Of a stretch of 64,000 bases of DNA, positions 20,853-28,858 are shown in pieces. Below the pieces are notes generated by a model. That model saw only the letters and a program-made list of their open reading frames with translations. It ran no database searches and had not been told where the DNA came from. The translations under genes were made by a program, and so were the position numbers. Numbering within the stretch: position 1 is the stretch's first letter; the number at the start of each line of letters is the position of its first letter. The DNA is from Actinacidiphila cocklensis. GTDB taxonomy: Bacteria > Actinomycetota > Actinomycetes > Streptomycetales > Streptomycetaceae. The stretch lies in assembly GCF_907177275.1 (NCBI RefSeq), contig NZ_CAJSLV010000059.1, positions 124,001-188,000 on the forward strand, written 5' to 3'.

Positions 20853-21800
20853 TCAGCCCGCCGCGGGGGAGGTGCGCAGCCGCGGGTCGGTGATGCCGCC
20901 GGGGCACTCGCGGGTGCGCTCCCAGTGGGTCAGCTCGGCTCCCGCACGGTAGGCGCTGTCGAGGAAGCGGAGCGTGGTGTCCCAGGGGTCGGCGGCGGCG
21001 CGGGCGTCGTCGTACATCAGCAGCGCGATGTGGCTGCCGCGGGCCTCGGACCACCGGGCGGCGTCCGGGTACAGCGGGCGGTCGGCCAGGCCGGGCGGTT
21101 CGGGGGCGGTGTAGGAGTAGAAGGCGGGCGCGGGCACGGTGTCGTCGCCGAACCAGAAGCCCGCGCTGATCACCTCGCGCGAGTACGCCTCCCGGGTGAC
21201 CGGGTCGGCGCCGGCGGGCGGGGTGATCTCGCGCTCGGAGAAGCGGGTCACCGCGATGTCGAAGGTGTGCCAGAAGTGGTGGACCGGGCTGGTCTTGCCG
21301 GAGAAGCCGGCCGCGTACCGCTCCAGCAGCAGGTCGACCTGGCTGAGGATGTGCCAGTAGCGGGTGACCGCGGCGGTGTCGTAGCTGCGGTGCTCGTGGT
21401 CCTCGGCGAAGGGCCGGCGCGCGTCGGGAAGGTCGTACGGGTACGGGTGCTCCGGTTCCGCGTCGATGTCGAGCGCGACCAGGGCGGTGACGGTGTCCCG
21501 GTAGAAGTCGGCGACCGACCGGCCGGCCAGCGGGAAGGACACCTGCCGGCCGGCCAGCGTCCGCACCACGAGCCGGTGGGCGACGAAGTCGAAGTCGATG
21601 CAGAAGGAGTCCCCGCCGCGGACGGGTCCCATCGGGCGGGTCGTGACGCCCTGCCCGGTGAGATGGAACGGGACGTTCCACCAGTGGTTGCTGCGGGGGC
21701 TACCGGCCAGCCGGATCTTGCCGACGATCTGCAGGAAGCGGTGCAGCGTCTCCTTGGTGTCCCGCCAGTCCTCCAGCGGCAGCGGGGGGAAGACGTCCAC
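20853..21800 (-). CDS. DUF5996 family protein
   Basis: 315 residues, recognised as a DUF5996-type protein by FPPLPLEDWRDTKETLHRF at the N-terminus, the SNHWWNVPFHLTGQG block and the acidic/aromatic VHHFWHTFDIA region. No catalytic role is established for the family. GTG 21800 is chosen because it precedes VFPPLPLEDW directly and GGAGAG lies about 12 bases before it; upstream frame shows no coding character. It is divergent from the Ro gene. Confidence 0.75.
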   Translation of the reverse strand: MDVFPPLPLEDWRDTKETLHRFLQIVGKIRLAGSPRSNHWWNVPFHLTGQGVTTRPMGPVRGGDSFCIDFDFVAHRLVVRTLAGRQVSFPLAGRSVADFYRDTVTALVALDIDAEPEHPYPYDLPDARRPFAEDHEHRSYDTAAVTRYWHILSQVDLLLERYAAGFSGKTSPVHHFWHTFDIAVTRFSEREITPPAGADPVTREAYSREVISAGFWFGDDTVPAPAFYSYTAPEPPGLADRPLYPDAARWSEARGSHIALLMYDDARAAADPWDTTLRFLDSAYRAGAELTHWERTRECPGGITDPRLRTSPAAG

Positions 21801-21963
21801 GTCGCTCTCGCTCTCCAGGGTCGTCCGTCGGCCTGTGCTCTGCGGCCCATCGTGCGTGCCCCGCGGACCGCCCGCCAGCGGTGGCCGCCGTACGGGGTAC
21901 CCGCCGCCCGCGGGGTGCCTGAAATACCCAGGCGCCGGGGCCTGGGCGCGGGCTATCGTCGGG

Positions 21964-22113
21964 GCATGGTCCTGCACCTCCCGGTGCGCAGGCCGCGGAT
22001 ACTTCTTTGGCGAATCGCCCTCGGGCGAGCGGGGGTCGATCCCCGCGGGCCGCAGCCGACCTGATCTCGGGAGGCACAGCCGTCGTCCGCCCCGCGCCCG
22101 CGGGGCGGACGAC
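21964..22113 (+). ncRNA. Candidate Y RNA (YrlA-like) upstream of the Ro gene
   Basis: The 370-bp gap between the divergent DUF5996 and TROVE genes is unusually structured. TATCGT at 21954-21959 could be a -10. After it come a hairpin (GCACC/GGTGC, 21974-21987, extended by GG..CC outside), a hairpin at 22015-22028, and a T-arm-like hairpin at 22029-22046 (6-bp stem, loop GTCGAT). A perfect 14-bp stem with a 4-base loop closes the set at 22082-22113. Bacterial Y RNAs carry tRNA-like modules and often lie just upstream of the Ro gene. The conserved Ro-binding stem is not clear, so this is a hypothesis. Confidence 0.35.
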
Positions 22114-22170
22114 CCGGGCTGCGCTCTCCCTTCACGCCATGTGCGGCTTGCCGCGAGGGGGAGATTTCGC

Positions 22171-23814
22171 ATGGCCCGTTTCAACATCCGCCGCGTCCGC
22201 GCGGCCGCCGCGTCGCCGGTGCGGACCACCGGGGAGCGGGTGGCGACCGCGGAGGGGGCGGCCGGCTACCGGCGCGACGCCAGGTCGGAGCTGTTCCTGC
22301 TGGCCGTCGCCAACCTCGTCGGGACCGACACCTTCTACGAGAAGGGCGGCGACCGCGACGACCGTTTCACCACCCTCGTACGGCAGTTGGCCGTCGAGGA
22401 CCCGGAGTGGACGGCCGGGCTGCTGGGCTGGCTGCGCGGGGAGGGCAACCTGCGGACCGCGGCGATCGTCGGCGCCGCCGAGTTCGTGCACGCGCGGCTG
22501 GCGGCGGACGAGCCGCCGGCGGACGGCGGCCGGGTCGGCAACCGGGCGGTCGTCGCCTCGGTGCTGCTCCGGGCCGACGAGCCGGGCGAGCTGCTGGCGT
22601 ACTGGATGTCGCGCTACGGGCGGGCTGTGCCCAAGCCGGTCAAGCGCGGTGTCGCCGACGCGGTCCGCGCGCTCTACACGGAGAAGGCACTGCTCAAGTA
22701 CGACTCCGCCGCGTCGGCCTTCCGCTTCGGCGACGTCCTGGAACTGGTGCACGCGGCGCCGAAGGCGCCCTGGCAGGGCGAGCTGTTCCGGCACGCCATC
22801 GACCGCCGGCACGGCCGGGACGGCGAGATCCCCGAGCAGCTCGGCGTGCTCAGGGAGCGGGCCACGCTGCTGGCGGAACCGGTCGAGCGGCGGCGGGAGT
22901 TGGTGCGCTCAGGCGCCACCGGGCGGGACCGGCTCGCGGCCGCCGGGATGACCTGGGAGTCGCTGGCCGGCTGGCTCCAGGGGCCGATGGACGCGGCGGC
23001 CTGGGAGGCGGCGATCCCCTCGATGGGCGTCTTCGCGCTGGCCCGCAACCTGCGCAACTTCGACCGCGCGGGCGTGGGCGACGACGTCGCCGAGGAGGTG
23101 GCGCGGCGGCTGTCCGACCCGCAGGAGATCGCCCGCTCCCGGATGCTGCCCTTCCGCCTCTGGGCCGCGTACAAGCACACCGACTCGCTGCGCTGGGCGC
23201 ACGCGCTGGACAGGGCGCTGAATCTGACGCTGTCCAACGTGCCTGCGCTGAGCGGCCGTTCGCTGATCCTGGTGGACCGATCGCCGTCGATGTTCCCCGG
23301 CTACGCCTTCTCGACGCCGAACGGCTCGGACATCCCGCTGGCCGAGCAGGCGGCGGTGTTCGGCGCGGCACTCGCGGTACGGGCGCAGGCGCCGACGCTG
23401 GTCGAGTTCGGCATACGCAACAAGGTCGTCCGGGTGCCCAAGGGCGGCAGCGTGCTCCGGCTGGTCGAGGCGTTCGGGCGGCACGACGGCACGGACATCC
23501 CGTCGGCGATCACGGCGCACTTCGACGGCCACGACCGGGTGATCGTGGTCACCGACGAGCAGACCAGGCCGGGTTGGTTCCCGTCCAACGCCGCGGCGCA
23601 CGGCGGCATGCCGGCGACCGAGGTCGACGCGCTCGTACCGAAGGACGTACCGGTCTACATGTGGAACATGGCCGGCTACGTCGCCGGCGCGGCCCCCTCG
23701 GGCCACGACCGCCGGCACACCTTCGGCGGGCTCACCGACCACGCGTTCCGGATGATCCCGCTGCTGGAGTCCGGCCGCAGTGCCGACTGGCCCTGGCTGC
23801 AGGCCCGTTCCTGA
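22171..23814 (+). CDS. TROVE domain protein (Ro60 orthologue, Rsr-like)
   Basis: 547 residues. Residues about 15-350 are the alpha-helical HEAT-like TROVE ring (ELFLLAVANLVGTDTFYEKGGDRDDRF at its start). The rest is a von Willebrand A domain with the MIDAS motif DRSPS near residue 369 and a second acidic loop VTDEQTRPGW. Ro proteins bind Y RNA and misfolded or structured RNA, helping RNA quality control and survival after UV or heat with PNPase. ATG 22171 follows GAGGGGGAG. A possible Y RNA is encoded upstream; no RtcB ligase gene is near. Confidence 0.9.
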   Translation: MARFNIRRVRAAAASPVRTTGERVATAEGAAGYRRDARSELFLLAVANLVGTDTFYEKGGDRDDRFTTLVRQLAVEDPEWTAGLLGWLRGEGNLRTAAIVGAAEFVHARLAADEPPADGGRVGNRAVVASVLLRADEPGELLAYWMSRYGRAVPKPVKRGVADAVRALYTEKALLKYDSAASAFRFGDVLELVHAAPKAPWQGELFRHAIDRRHGRDGEIPEQLGVLRERATLLAEPVERRRELVRSGATGRDRLAAAGMTWESLAGWLQGPMDAAAWEAAIPSMGVFALARNLRNFDRAGVGDDVAEEVARRLSDPQEIARSRMLPFRLWAAYKHTDSLRWAHALDRALNLTLSNVPALSGRSLILVDRSPSMFPGYAFSTPNGSDIPLAEQAAVFGAALAVRAQAPTLVEFGIRNKVVRVPKGGSVLRLVEAFGRHDGTDIPSAITAHFDGHDRVIVVTDEQTRPGWFPSNAAAHGGMPATEVDALVPKDVPVYMWNMAGYVAGAAPSGHDRRHTFGGLTDHAFRMIPLLESGRSADWPWLQARS

Positions 23815-23833
23815 GGGCTGCCACACTGCGGCC

Positions 23834-24154
23834 ATGGGGTGGAGACGGCCGGTGGAGTACGGGTACGTGGGGACGGTCGCGGTTCTCGCGGCCACGGGCG
23901 CGGTGCGCCAGGACGGGCACTACTACCTGGCCGCGATCGTCCTGGCACTGCCGTGCGGCATCGCCGCTGTGGTGGCGGTCTACGGCGGTTACGCGCTGCT
24001 GTCCGGCGTCGGCGGGCTGTTCGCCTCCCGCACGGTCGCCGACGGCAGTGACGCCGGGTGGCTGACGGCGGGCAGCGGAACGCTGAACGTGGCGGTGCTG
24101 ACCGCCGCCGCGATCGGCAACGTCGTCCTTCTCGGGCGGCGTCGCAGGAGCTGA
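23834..24154 (+). CDS. Small membrane protein
   Basis: 106 residues with hydrophobic stretches at about 9-20, 28-60 and 82-100, so three helices are likely, ending in a basic GRRRRS tail. Family not recognised. It starts 19 bases after the Ro gene on the same strand, but CACACT 6 bases before the ATG could give it its own leaderless transcript. Start by position; no ribosome site is seen. Confidence 0.55.
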   Translation: MGWRRPVEYGYVGTVAVLAATGAVRQDGHYYLAAIVLALPCGIAAVVAVYGGYALLSGVGGLFASRTVADGSDAGWLTAGSGTLNVAVLTAAAIGNVVLLGRRRRS

Positions 24155-24162
24155 ACGTGCGA

Positions 24163-24194
24163 CCGCTCCGGCACGCGGGTGCGTACCGGAGCGG
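24163..24194. terminator. Bidirectional hairpin between convergent genes
   Basis: CCGCTCCGG at 24163-24171 pairs with CCGGAGCGG at 24186-24194. It sits between the stops of the small membrane protein (plus) and GH16 (minus) genes, serving either. Confidence 0.5.
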
Positions 24195-24218
24195 CCGGAA
24201 CGGCGGGCCTGCGCGGGA

Positions 24219-26039
24219 TCAGGTGCCGTAGACCTGGAACTCCCACAGCGAGTAGCCGTACTGCGTGGTGCGGGCGGTGCCGTTCATCCGGACGTAGCGG
24301 CCGGTGCCGGTGACCGGGATGGTCTGGTTGCCGCCGGTGCTGGTCGTGGTGCTGTAGACGGTGGTCCAGTTGGTGCCGTCGGGCGAGGTCTGGATCTGGT
24401 AGGACTTGCCCGCCGCGGTCTCCCAGTTGAGGACGACCTGGCTGACGGTGTGGCTCGCGCCGAGGTCGACCTGCAGCCACTGCGGGTCGGTGAAGGCGCT
24501 CGACCAGCGGGTGCCGGCGTTGCCGTCCACCGCCATCGGGGCGGTGAAGCTCGCGTTCTCCGAGGACGACGCGGTCGCGGTCCTCCCCTGCGAGAGCAGG
24601 GTCGCCGGGCCGCCGCCGGGGTCGCCGCCGGACGACGGGCTGCCGTACAGGGCGAGTTCGTACAGCGAGTCGCCGTACTGCGAGGATCTGGCCGTGGCGT
24701 AGACCCTGACGTAGCGGGCCGTCGCCGACAGGTTGGTGTCCTGGATGTCGGCCGGGCTGTTGTTGTTGCTGTAGACGGTGGTCCAGTTGGTGCCGTCGGT
24801 GGACGTCTGCAACTGGTAGGCGGACGCCGCCGCCTCCCAGGTCAAGGTGGCGTGGTTGAGGTTGTAGTTCTGGCCGAGGTCGACCTGCAGCCACTGCGGG
24901 TCGGAGAAGCCGCTGGACCAGCGGGTGGTGATGTCGCCGTCGGTGGCGTTGGACGCCGGGAAGGTCGCGCTCTCGTTGGACGAGGACGTGGTCGGCTTGC
25001 CCTTGGCGATGTCGGCGCCGTGGTCGGGCGACTTGTTGTAGACGGCCACGTAGTCGATGTTCATCTGGCCGCCGGAGACGGTGGCGGCGTTGGGGCCGCC
25101 GCCGAAGGCCGCGGGGAAGCCGCCGCCGATCGCCAGGTCGAAGATGATGTAGAAGCTGTGGTCGACCGCGTTGGCCCAGGCCGCCGCGTCCACCTGGTTG
25201 GAGCTGAGCGTGAAGTAGTTGGCGCCGTCCAGGTACCAGCGGATCTGCTCGGGCGAGGTCGAGCGGTCGACCTCCACCGCGTAGGTGTGGTAGCCGGTCT
25301 GGCAGCCGGAGCAGGCGCGCTCGCCGCTGCCGACGCCGCTGGTCTCGTTGCAGGGGCCGCCGGAGCCGACACCGCAGTGCAGGGTGCCGAAGACGGAGCT
25401 GCGGCCGTTGATGTCCTCCAGGATGTCGACCTCGCCGGACCCGGGCCACGGCACCCCGACCCGCAGCGGTGAGCCGAGCATCCAGAACGCCGGCCAGTAG
25501 CCGGCGCCGTTGGCGGTGGTCACGTCGGGCTGCTGGATCGACGCCTGCATCCGCACGACGCCGCCCGGCTGGGCGCCGAAGCCGTCGGCCTGCGTCTCGA
25601 CCCGGCCCGAGGTCCAGTTGGCGGCCGGGTCGGTGCCGGTGTGCAGGGCCTTGAGCACCAGGTGGCCGCTGCCGTCCTGGTAGACGTTGGACGTGCTGTT
25701 GGTCATCGTCTCGATCTCGCCGGTCCCGAAGGTCCAGCCGGCGCCGGCGTCGTAGCGCCACGTGTCCGTGTTCAGCCCGGTGTTGGCGGCACCGCTGAAG
25801 TCGTCGCTCCAGGTGGTGGTGAAGCCGGCCGGCGCGGCGGGCACCGCCGCGGGCTGGACGGCGGCGGGTTGCGCGGCAGCCGGGGCCGCGCCTGCGGAAC
25901 CGGCGGACACCGAGGCCGTCGCCTGGCCGGAACCGGCCAGTGTGACGGCCGCCACAGCCGTCGCGGCCAGCAGCCCGACCCCGAACCGCCTGAGCGGCCC
26001 GCGGCCCGGCGGCCTCAATCGCTTGCCTCTGATCGACAT
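24219..26039 (-). CDS. Secreted GH16 glucanase with two discoidin (F5/8C) modules
   Basis: 606 residues. Signal peptide about 1-43, then a short Ala/Pro linker. The GH16 domain (about 72-345) has EVDILE at 203-208, where E203 is the nucleophile and E208 the acid/base. Two F5/8-type C modules follow (about 350-475 and 485-606), each with the WSS..DPQWLQVDLG pattern, probably binding polysaccharide. Expected activity is on beta-1,3- or mixed-linkage glucan. ATG 26039 has AAGGAG about 10 bases upstream. A perfect LacI/CebR-type palindrome lies 70 bp upstream, pointing to sugar-controlled expression. Confidence 0.9.
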   Translation of the reverse strand: MSIRGKRLRPPGRGPLRRFGVGLLAATAVAAVTLAGSGQATASVSAGSAGAAPAAAQPAAVQPAAVPAAPAGFTTTWSDDFSGAANTGLNTDTWRYDAGAGWTFGTGEIETMTNSTSNVYQDGSGHLVLKALHTGTDPAANWTSGRVETQADGFGAQPGGVVRMQASIQQPDVTTANGAGYWPAFWMLGSPLRVGVPWPGSGEVDILEDINGRSSVFGTLHCGVGSGGPCNETSGVGSGERACSGCQTGYHTYAVEVDRSTSPEQIRWYLDGANYFTLSSNQVDAAAWANAVDHSFYIIFDLAIGGGFPAAFGGGPNAATVSGGQMNIDYVAVYNKSPDHGADIAKGKPTTSSSNESATFPASNATDGDITTRWSSGFSDPQWLQVDLGQNYNLNHATLTWEAAASAYQLQTSTDGTNWTTVYSNNNSPADIQDTNLSATARYVRVYATARSSQYGDSLYELALYGSPSSGGDPGGGPATLLSQGRTATASSSENASFTAPMAVDGNAGTRWSSAFTDPQWLQVDLGASHTVSQVVLNWETAAGKSYQIQTSPDGTNWTTVYSTTTSTGGNQTIPVTGTGRYVRMNGTARTTQYGYSLWEFQVYGT

Positions 26040-26109
26040 GCGGTCGTACTCCTTCTCCTGTGGGGGGCGGTACCGCAACTGGCCTTGCCGCGGTACCGGG
26101 TTGGGGAGG

Positions 26110-26123
26110 TGAGAGCGCTCTCA
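26110..26123. promoter_or_regulatory. LacI/CebR-type operator before the GH16 gene
   Basis: TGAGAGCGCTCTCA is a perfect 14-bp palindrome, differing by one symmetric base pair change from the CebR site TGGGAGCGCTCCCA, which controls cellulose and glucan use in Streptomyces. The rest of the 26040-26408 gap holds divergent promoters and no gene. Confidence 0.7.
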
Positions 26124-26373
26124 GGAGAGTCTTCCCCTGCCGTCCGCACTGTCAAGGGACCCGGCAACGTTTACGGAACTTAGACGCGGCCCTGGACATC
26201 GGGCGGGCGCGAAGGCGCCCGGGAGCGGCGCCGCGGGCGGTCCTGCGGGGGCGCGAGGGGGCTCCCAGGTGGTCGGGGGAGGACCGCCAAAGGCACCCCG
26301 GGTGAACGGCGCCGGGGAACGTGACGTATCAGTCATGTAATAGCCGCAACCGCGGACCCCGGATGCGCTCTCC

Positions 26374-26379
26374 TAGAGT
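26374..26379 (+). promoter_or_regulatory. -10 element before the L,D-transpeptidase gene
   Basis: TAGAGT matches the Streptomyces housekeeping -10 (TAGRRT) 30 bases before the start codon. A clear -35 was not found. Confidence 0.4.
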
Positions 26380-26408
26380 GCGACCTTTGCGGAAATGGGG
26401 AGACACGA

Positions 26409-27689
26409 GTGATGACGGAGCAGACGGCGGCCGACACCGCCACCTGGGCGGGGCGCCGGGGCGTACGGGGGGCACGCGGCAGGAGGGGGCTCATGGCGCT
26501 CGCCCTGGGCGCCGTCCTGCTCGGCGCCGCGGCGTGCGGGGGCAACGCGGACGCGCATTCCAGCGCGCAGGACGGTAAGAACGGGGCCTCGTCGAGCGGC
26601 GCGGCCACGGCCGACGGCTCGCAGGCGACGGTCAGCGTGCTGCCCAAGGACGGTGCCACCGGCGTGGACACCTCGGGCGCGCTGAAGGTGTCGGCCGCCA
26701 AGGGCAAGCTGACCAAGGTCGCCGTGACGGCCAAGGACGGCACCCCGGTCGACGGCGCGATATCCGCCGACGGGTCCAGCTGGACGCCGAAGGGCGCGCT
26801 GCGCACCCACACCACCTACGCGGTCACCGCCACCGCCACGGACGCCGACGGCAAGGCGGCGAGCGAGCAGTCGTCGTTCACCACGCTGACGCCGGCGTCG
26901 ACGGCCACCAACTACGGGATCTTCAACGTCGACCAGGGTGCGACGTACGGCGTGGGCATGGAGGTGTCGATCCGCTTCAACAAGGCGGTCACCAACCAGG
27001 CCGACGTCCGCCACGCGATCACCGTCACCGCCGAGCCCAGCGTCCCGGTCGAGGGCCACTGGTTCAGCTCGCAGCGCATCGACTTCCGGCCCGCTAACTA
27101 CTGGAAGCCCGGGACGAAGGTCACGCTGCACCTCAAGCTCGACGGCGTGAAGACGTCCAAGACGTCCTACGGCGCCCAGTACAAGGACGTGACCTTCACC
27201 ATCGGCCGCTCGCAGACGTCTGTCGCCGACAACAAGACGAAGATGCTGACGATCTACCGTGACGGCGCGGTCTACAAGACCTTCCCCACCAGCCTCGGTG
27301 ACGCCCAGCACACCACCTACAACGGCAAGATGGTCATCGAGAGCAAGGAACCGGTCGTGGACATGGACTCCCAGTCCGTGGGACTGGGCAACGCCTACCG
27401 CATCAAGGACGTCCCGCACGGCATGCGGCTGTCGGACTCCGGCACCTACACCCACGGCAACTACTGGCGCCCCGTGTCCACCTTCGGCCACGAGAACACC
27501 AGCCACGGCTGCGTCGGCCTGCACGACGTCAAGGGCGGCGGCGACCCGAACACCCCAGCCGCCTGGTTCTACAACCACTCGATGATCGGCGACGTCGTCC
27601 AGGTCGTGAACTCCCCGGACAAGGTGATCCAGCCCGACAACGGCATCAACGGCTGGAACATGGACTGGTCCCAGTGGGTCGAGCACTGA
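26409..27689 (+). CDS. L,D-transpeptidase lipoprotein
   Basis: 426 residues. Lipobox LLGAAAC (Cys about 44) anchors it outside the membrane. Two Ig-like domains (about 75-160 and 165-280) precede a YkuD catalytic domain (about 285-410), whose active-site motif SHGCVGLHD carries the catalytic Cys, with HGMRLSD and an upstream His. These enzymes make 3-3 crosslinks in peptidoglycan and resist most beta-lactams. Layout matches the actinobacterial LdtMt2 type. The start is GTG 26409 or ATG 26412, both served by GGGGAG. Confidence 0.92.
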   Translation: MMTEQTAADTATWAGRRGVRGARGRRGLMALALGAVLLGAAACGGNADAHSSAQDGKNGASSSGAATADGSQATVSVLPKDGATGVDTSGALKVSAAKGKLTKVAVTAKDGTPVDGAISADGSSWTPKGALRTHTTYAVTATATDADGKAASEQSSFTTLTPASTATNYGIFNVDQGATYGVGMEVSIRFNKAVTNQADVRHAITVTAEPSVPVEGHWFSSQRIDFRPANYWKPGTKVTLHLKLDGVKTSKTSYGAQYKDVTFTIGRSQTSVADNKTKMLTIYRDGAVYKTFPTSLGDAQHTTYNGKMVIESKEPVVDMDSQSVGLGNAYRIKDVPHGMRLSDSGTYTHGNYWRPVSTFGHENTSHGCVGLHDVKGGGDPNTPAAWFYNHSMIGDVVQVVNSPDKVIQPDNGINGWNMDWSQWVEH

Positions 27690-27722
27690 TCCGCACGCTC
27701 TGACCTCTCCCACACCGTGCAC

Positions 27723-27765
27723 GCCGCAGGCCCCGACCGCTTCCACCGCGGTCGGGGCCTGCGGC
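27723..27765 (+). terminator. 18-bp hairpin terminator after the L,D-transpeptidase gene
   Basis: Perfect 18-bp arms (27723-27740 and 27748-27765) with a 7-base loop, then TTCCC, 33 bases past the stop. Confidence 0.75.
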
Positions 27766-27903
27766 TTCCCGCCGGACCCTCCCGGTGATCGCGGCCGGAC
27801 TCGCCCTCGGGCAGGCAGTGGGTGGGGGTGAAATGCTGTCGTCGTCCCGGTAGGATTCCTTGTGCGGCCGGGCCAAGCCCGGCGCAATCCACAAGAGGTG
27901 CAC

Positions 27904-28257
27904 GTGCCCCCTGAACCCCCGCCGCGGGCCGCCGACCGGCTGGACGACGACGACTACCCGGCGTACACGATGGGCCGCGCCGCGGAGATGATCGGCGCCA
28001 CCCCGAGCTTCCTGCGTGCCATCGGCGAGGCGCGGCTGATCACCCCGCTGCGGTCCGAGGGCGGTCACCGCCGCTACTCCCGCTACCAGCTGCGGATCGC
28101 CGCCCGCGCCCGTGAGCTGGTCGACTCCGGTACCCCGGTCGAGGCCGCGTGCCGGATCGTCATCCTGGAGGACCAGCTGGAGGAGGCCCGGCGGCTCAAC
28201 GAGGAGATGCGCGGCCGGCTGCCGGCCGGCGACGACTCGGCGGACCCCGACGCCTGA
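27904..28257 (+). CDS. MerR-type helix-turn-helix regulator
   Basis: 117 residues from the GTG. The MerR winged helix is clear: YTMGRAAEMIGATPSFLRAIGEARLI and then GGHRRYSRYQLR. A long helix follows, with an acidic C-terminus (VILEDQLEEARRLNEEMRG) likely to dimerise. There is no effector domain or Cys set for metals. GTG 27904 is preferred for the GAGG 5 bases before it. TAGGAT at 27852-27857 is a good -10. It lies 245 bp before the cold-shock gene and may regulate it, but no direct evidence is seen. Confidence 0.8.
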   Translation: MPPEPPPRAADRLDDDDYPAYTMGRAAEMIGATPSFLRAIGEARLITPLRSEGGHRRYSRYQLRIAARARELVDSGTPVEAACRIVILEDQLEEARRLNEEMRGRLPAGDDSADPDA

Positions 28258-28370
28258 GGATTTCTGTCCCCGCCACGGCAGAAATCATCGGAACCCCCGC
28301 AGAGGGTTTATGGAGCGGCGGGCTCAGCGAAATTCGTTCCCGTGCCCGCCCGGTTGCGCCGTGCTACGGT

Positions 28371-28394
28371 GGAACCAGTTGCAGTCGTGGTTCC
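28371..28394 (+). other. Hairpin in the long leader of the cold-shock gene
   Basis: GGAACCA (28371-28377) and TGGTTCC (28388-28394) form a perfect 7-bp stem with a 10-base loop. TACGGT just before could be the -10, placing the hairpin at the start of a transcript with a leader of over 100 bases, as in cspA-type messages. Confidence 0.5.
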
Positions 28395-28501
28395 CAAAGC
28401 TTTGACTCCGGTGCTTTTCTCCGGACGGGGTAATCATCTCGGCGACACCGGGTTTGCGCAGTGCGAGCCCGGCGGCATTGCCCCAAGGAGAATTAAGTAA
28501 C

Positions 28502-28705
28502 ATGGCTACTGGCACCGTGAAGTGGTTCAACTCGGAAAAGGGCTTCGGCTTCATCGAGCAGGACGGCGGCGGCGCCGACGTCTTCGCCCACTACTCCAAC
28601 ATCGCTGCCTCCGGCTTCCGTGAGCTGCAGGAAGGCCAGAAGGTGACCTTCGACGTCACCCAGGGCCAGAAGGGTCCGCAGGCCGAGAACATCGTTCCCG
28701 CCTGA
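28502..28705 (+). CDS. Cold-shock protein (CspA family)
   Basis: 67 residues, one cold-shock domain: [16 protein letters not shown] holds RNP1 (KGFGFI) and DVFAHY is RNP2. It binds single-stranded RNA and DNA and melts message structure. AAGGAG lies 11 bases before the ATG. It is followed by a strong terminator and then by a DEAD-box helicase gene on the same strand, a linked pair of cold-adaptation functions. Confidence 0.95.
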   Translation: MATGTVKWFNSEKGFGFIEQDGGGADVFAHYSNIAASGFRELQEGQKVTFDVTQGQKGPQAENIVPA

Positions 28706-28725
28706 CGCACCCCGCATCAGCACAA

Positions 28726-28755
28726 CCGGGTCCGCACCTTCGGGTGCGGACCCGG
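28726..28755 (+). terminator. Hairpin terminator with TTCG tetraloop
   Basis: A 13-bp perfect stem (28726-28738 and 28743-28755) closed by TTCG, 21 bases past the cold-shock stop. Some read-through into the helicase gene is possible. Confidence 0.75.
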
Positions 28756-28825
28756 GTTCGTGTTCCGGCCCGTTCCTGCAATTCCCCGCGCACGGCCAGA
28801 ACACGGCCGGCGGCACCCGGGAATT

Positions 28826-28848
28826 CCTCGATACGCGCCGCATCGAGG
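28826..28848 (+). promoter_or_regulatory. Hairpin covering the helicase ribosome-binding site
   Basis: CCTCGAT (28826-28832) pairs exactly with ATCGAGG (28842-28848). The second arm contains the GAGG of the helicase Shine-Dalgarno sequence GAGGAAAGG, so the closed stem would hide part of it. Confidence 0.5.
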
Positions 28849-28858
28849 AAAGGCTTGT

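Noticed and set aside
22000..22050. A tRNA gene in the Ro upstream region
   Set aside because: There is a T-arm-like hairpin but no matched acceptor stem, D-arm or anticodon arm of normal size; kept only as part of a possible Y RNA.
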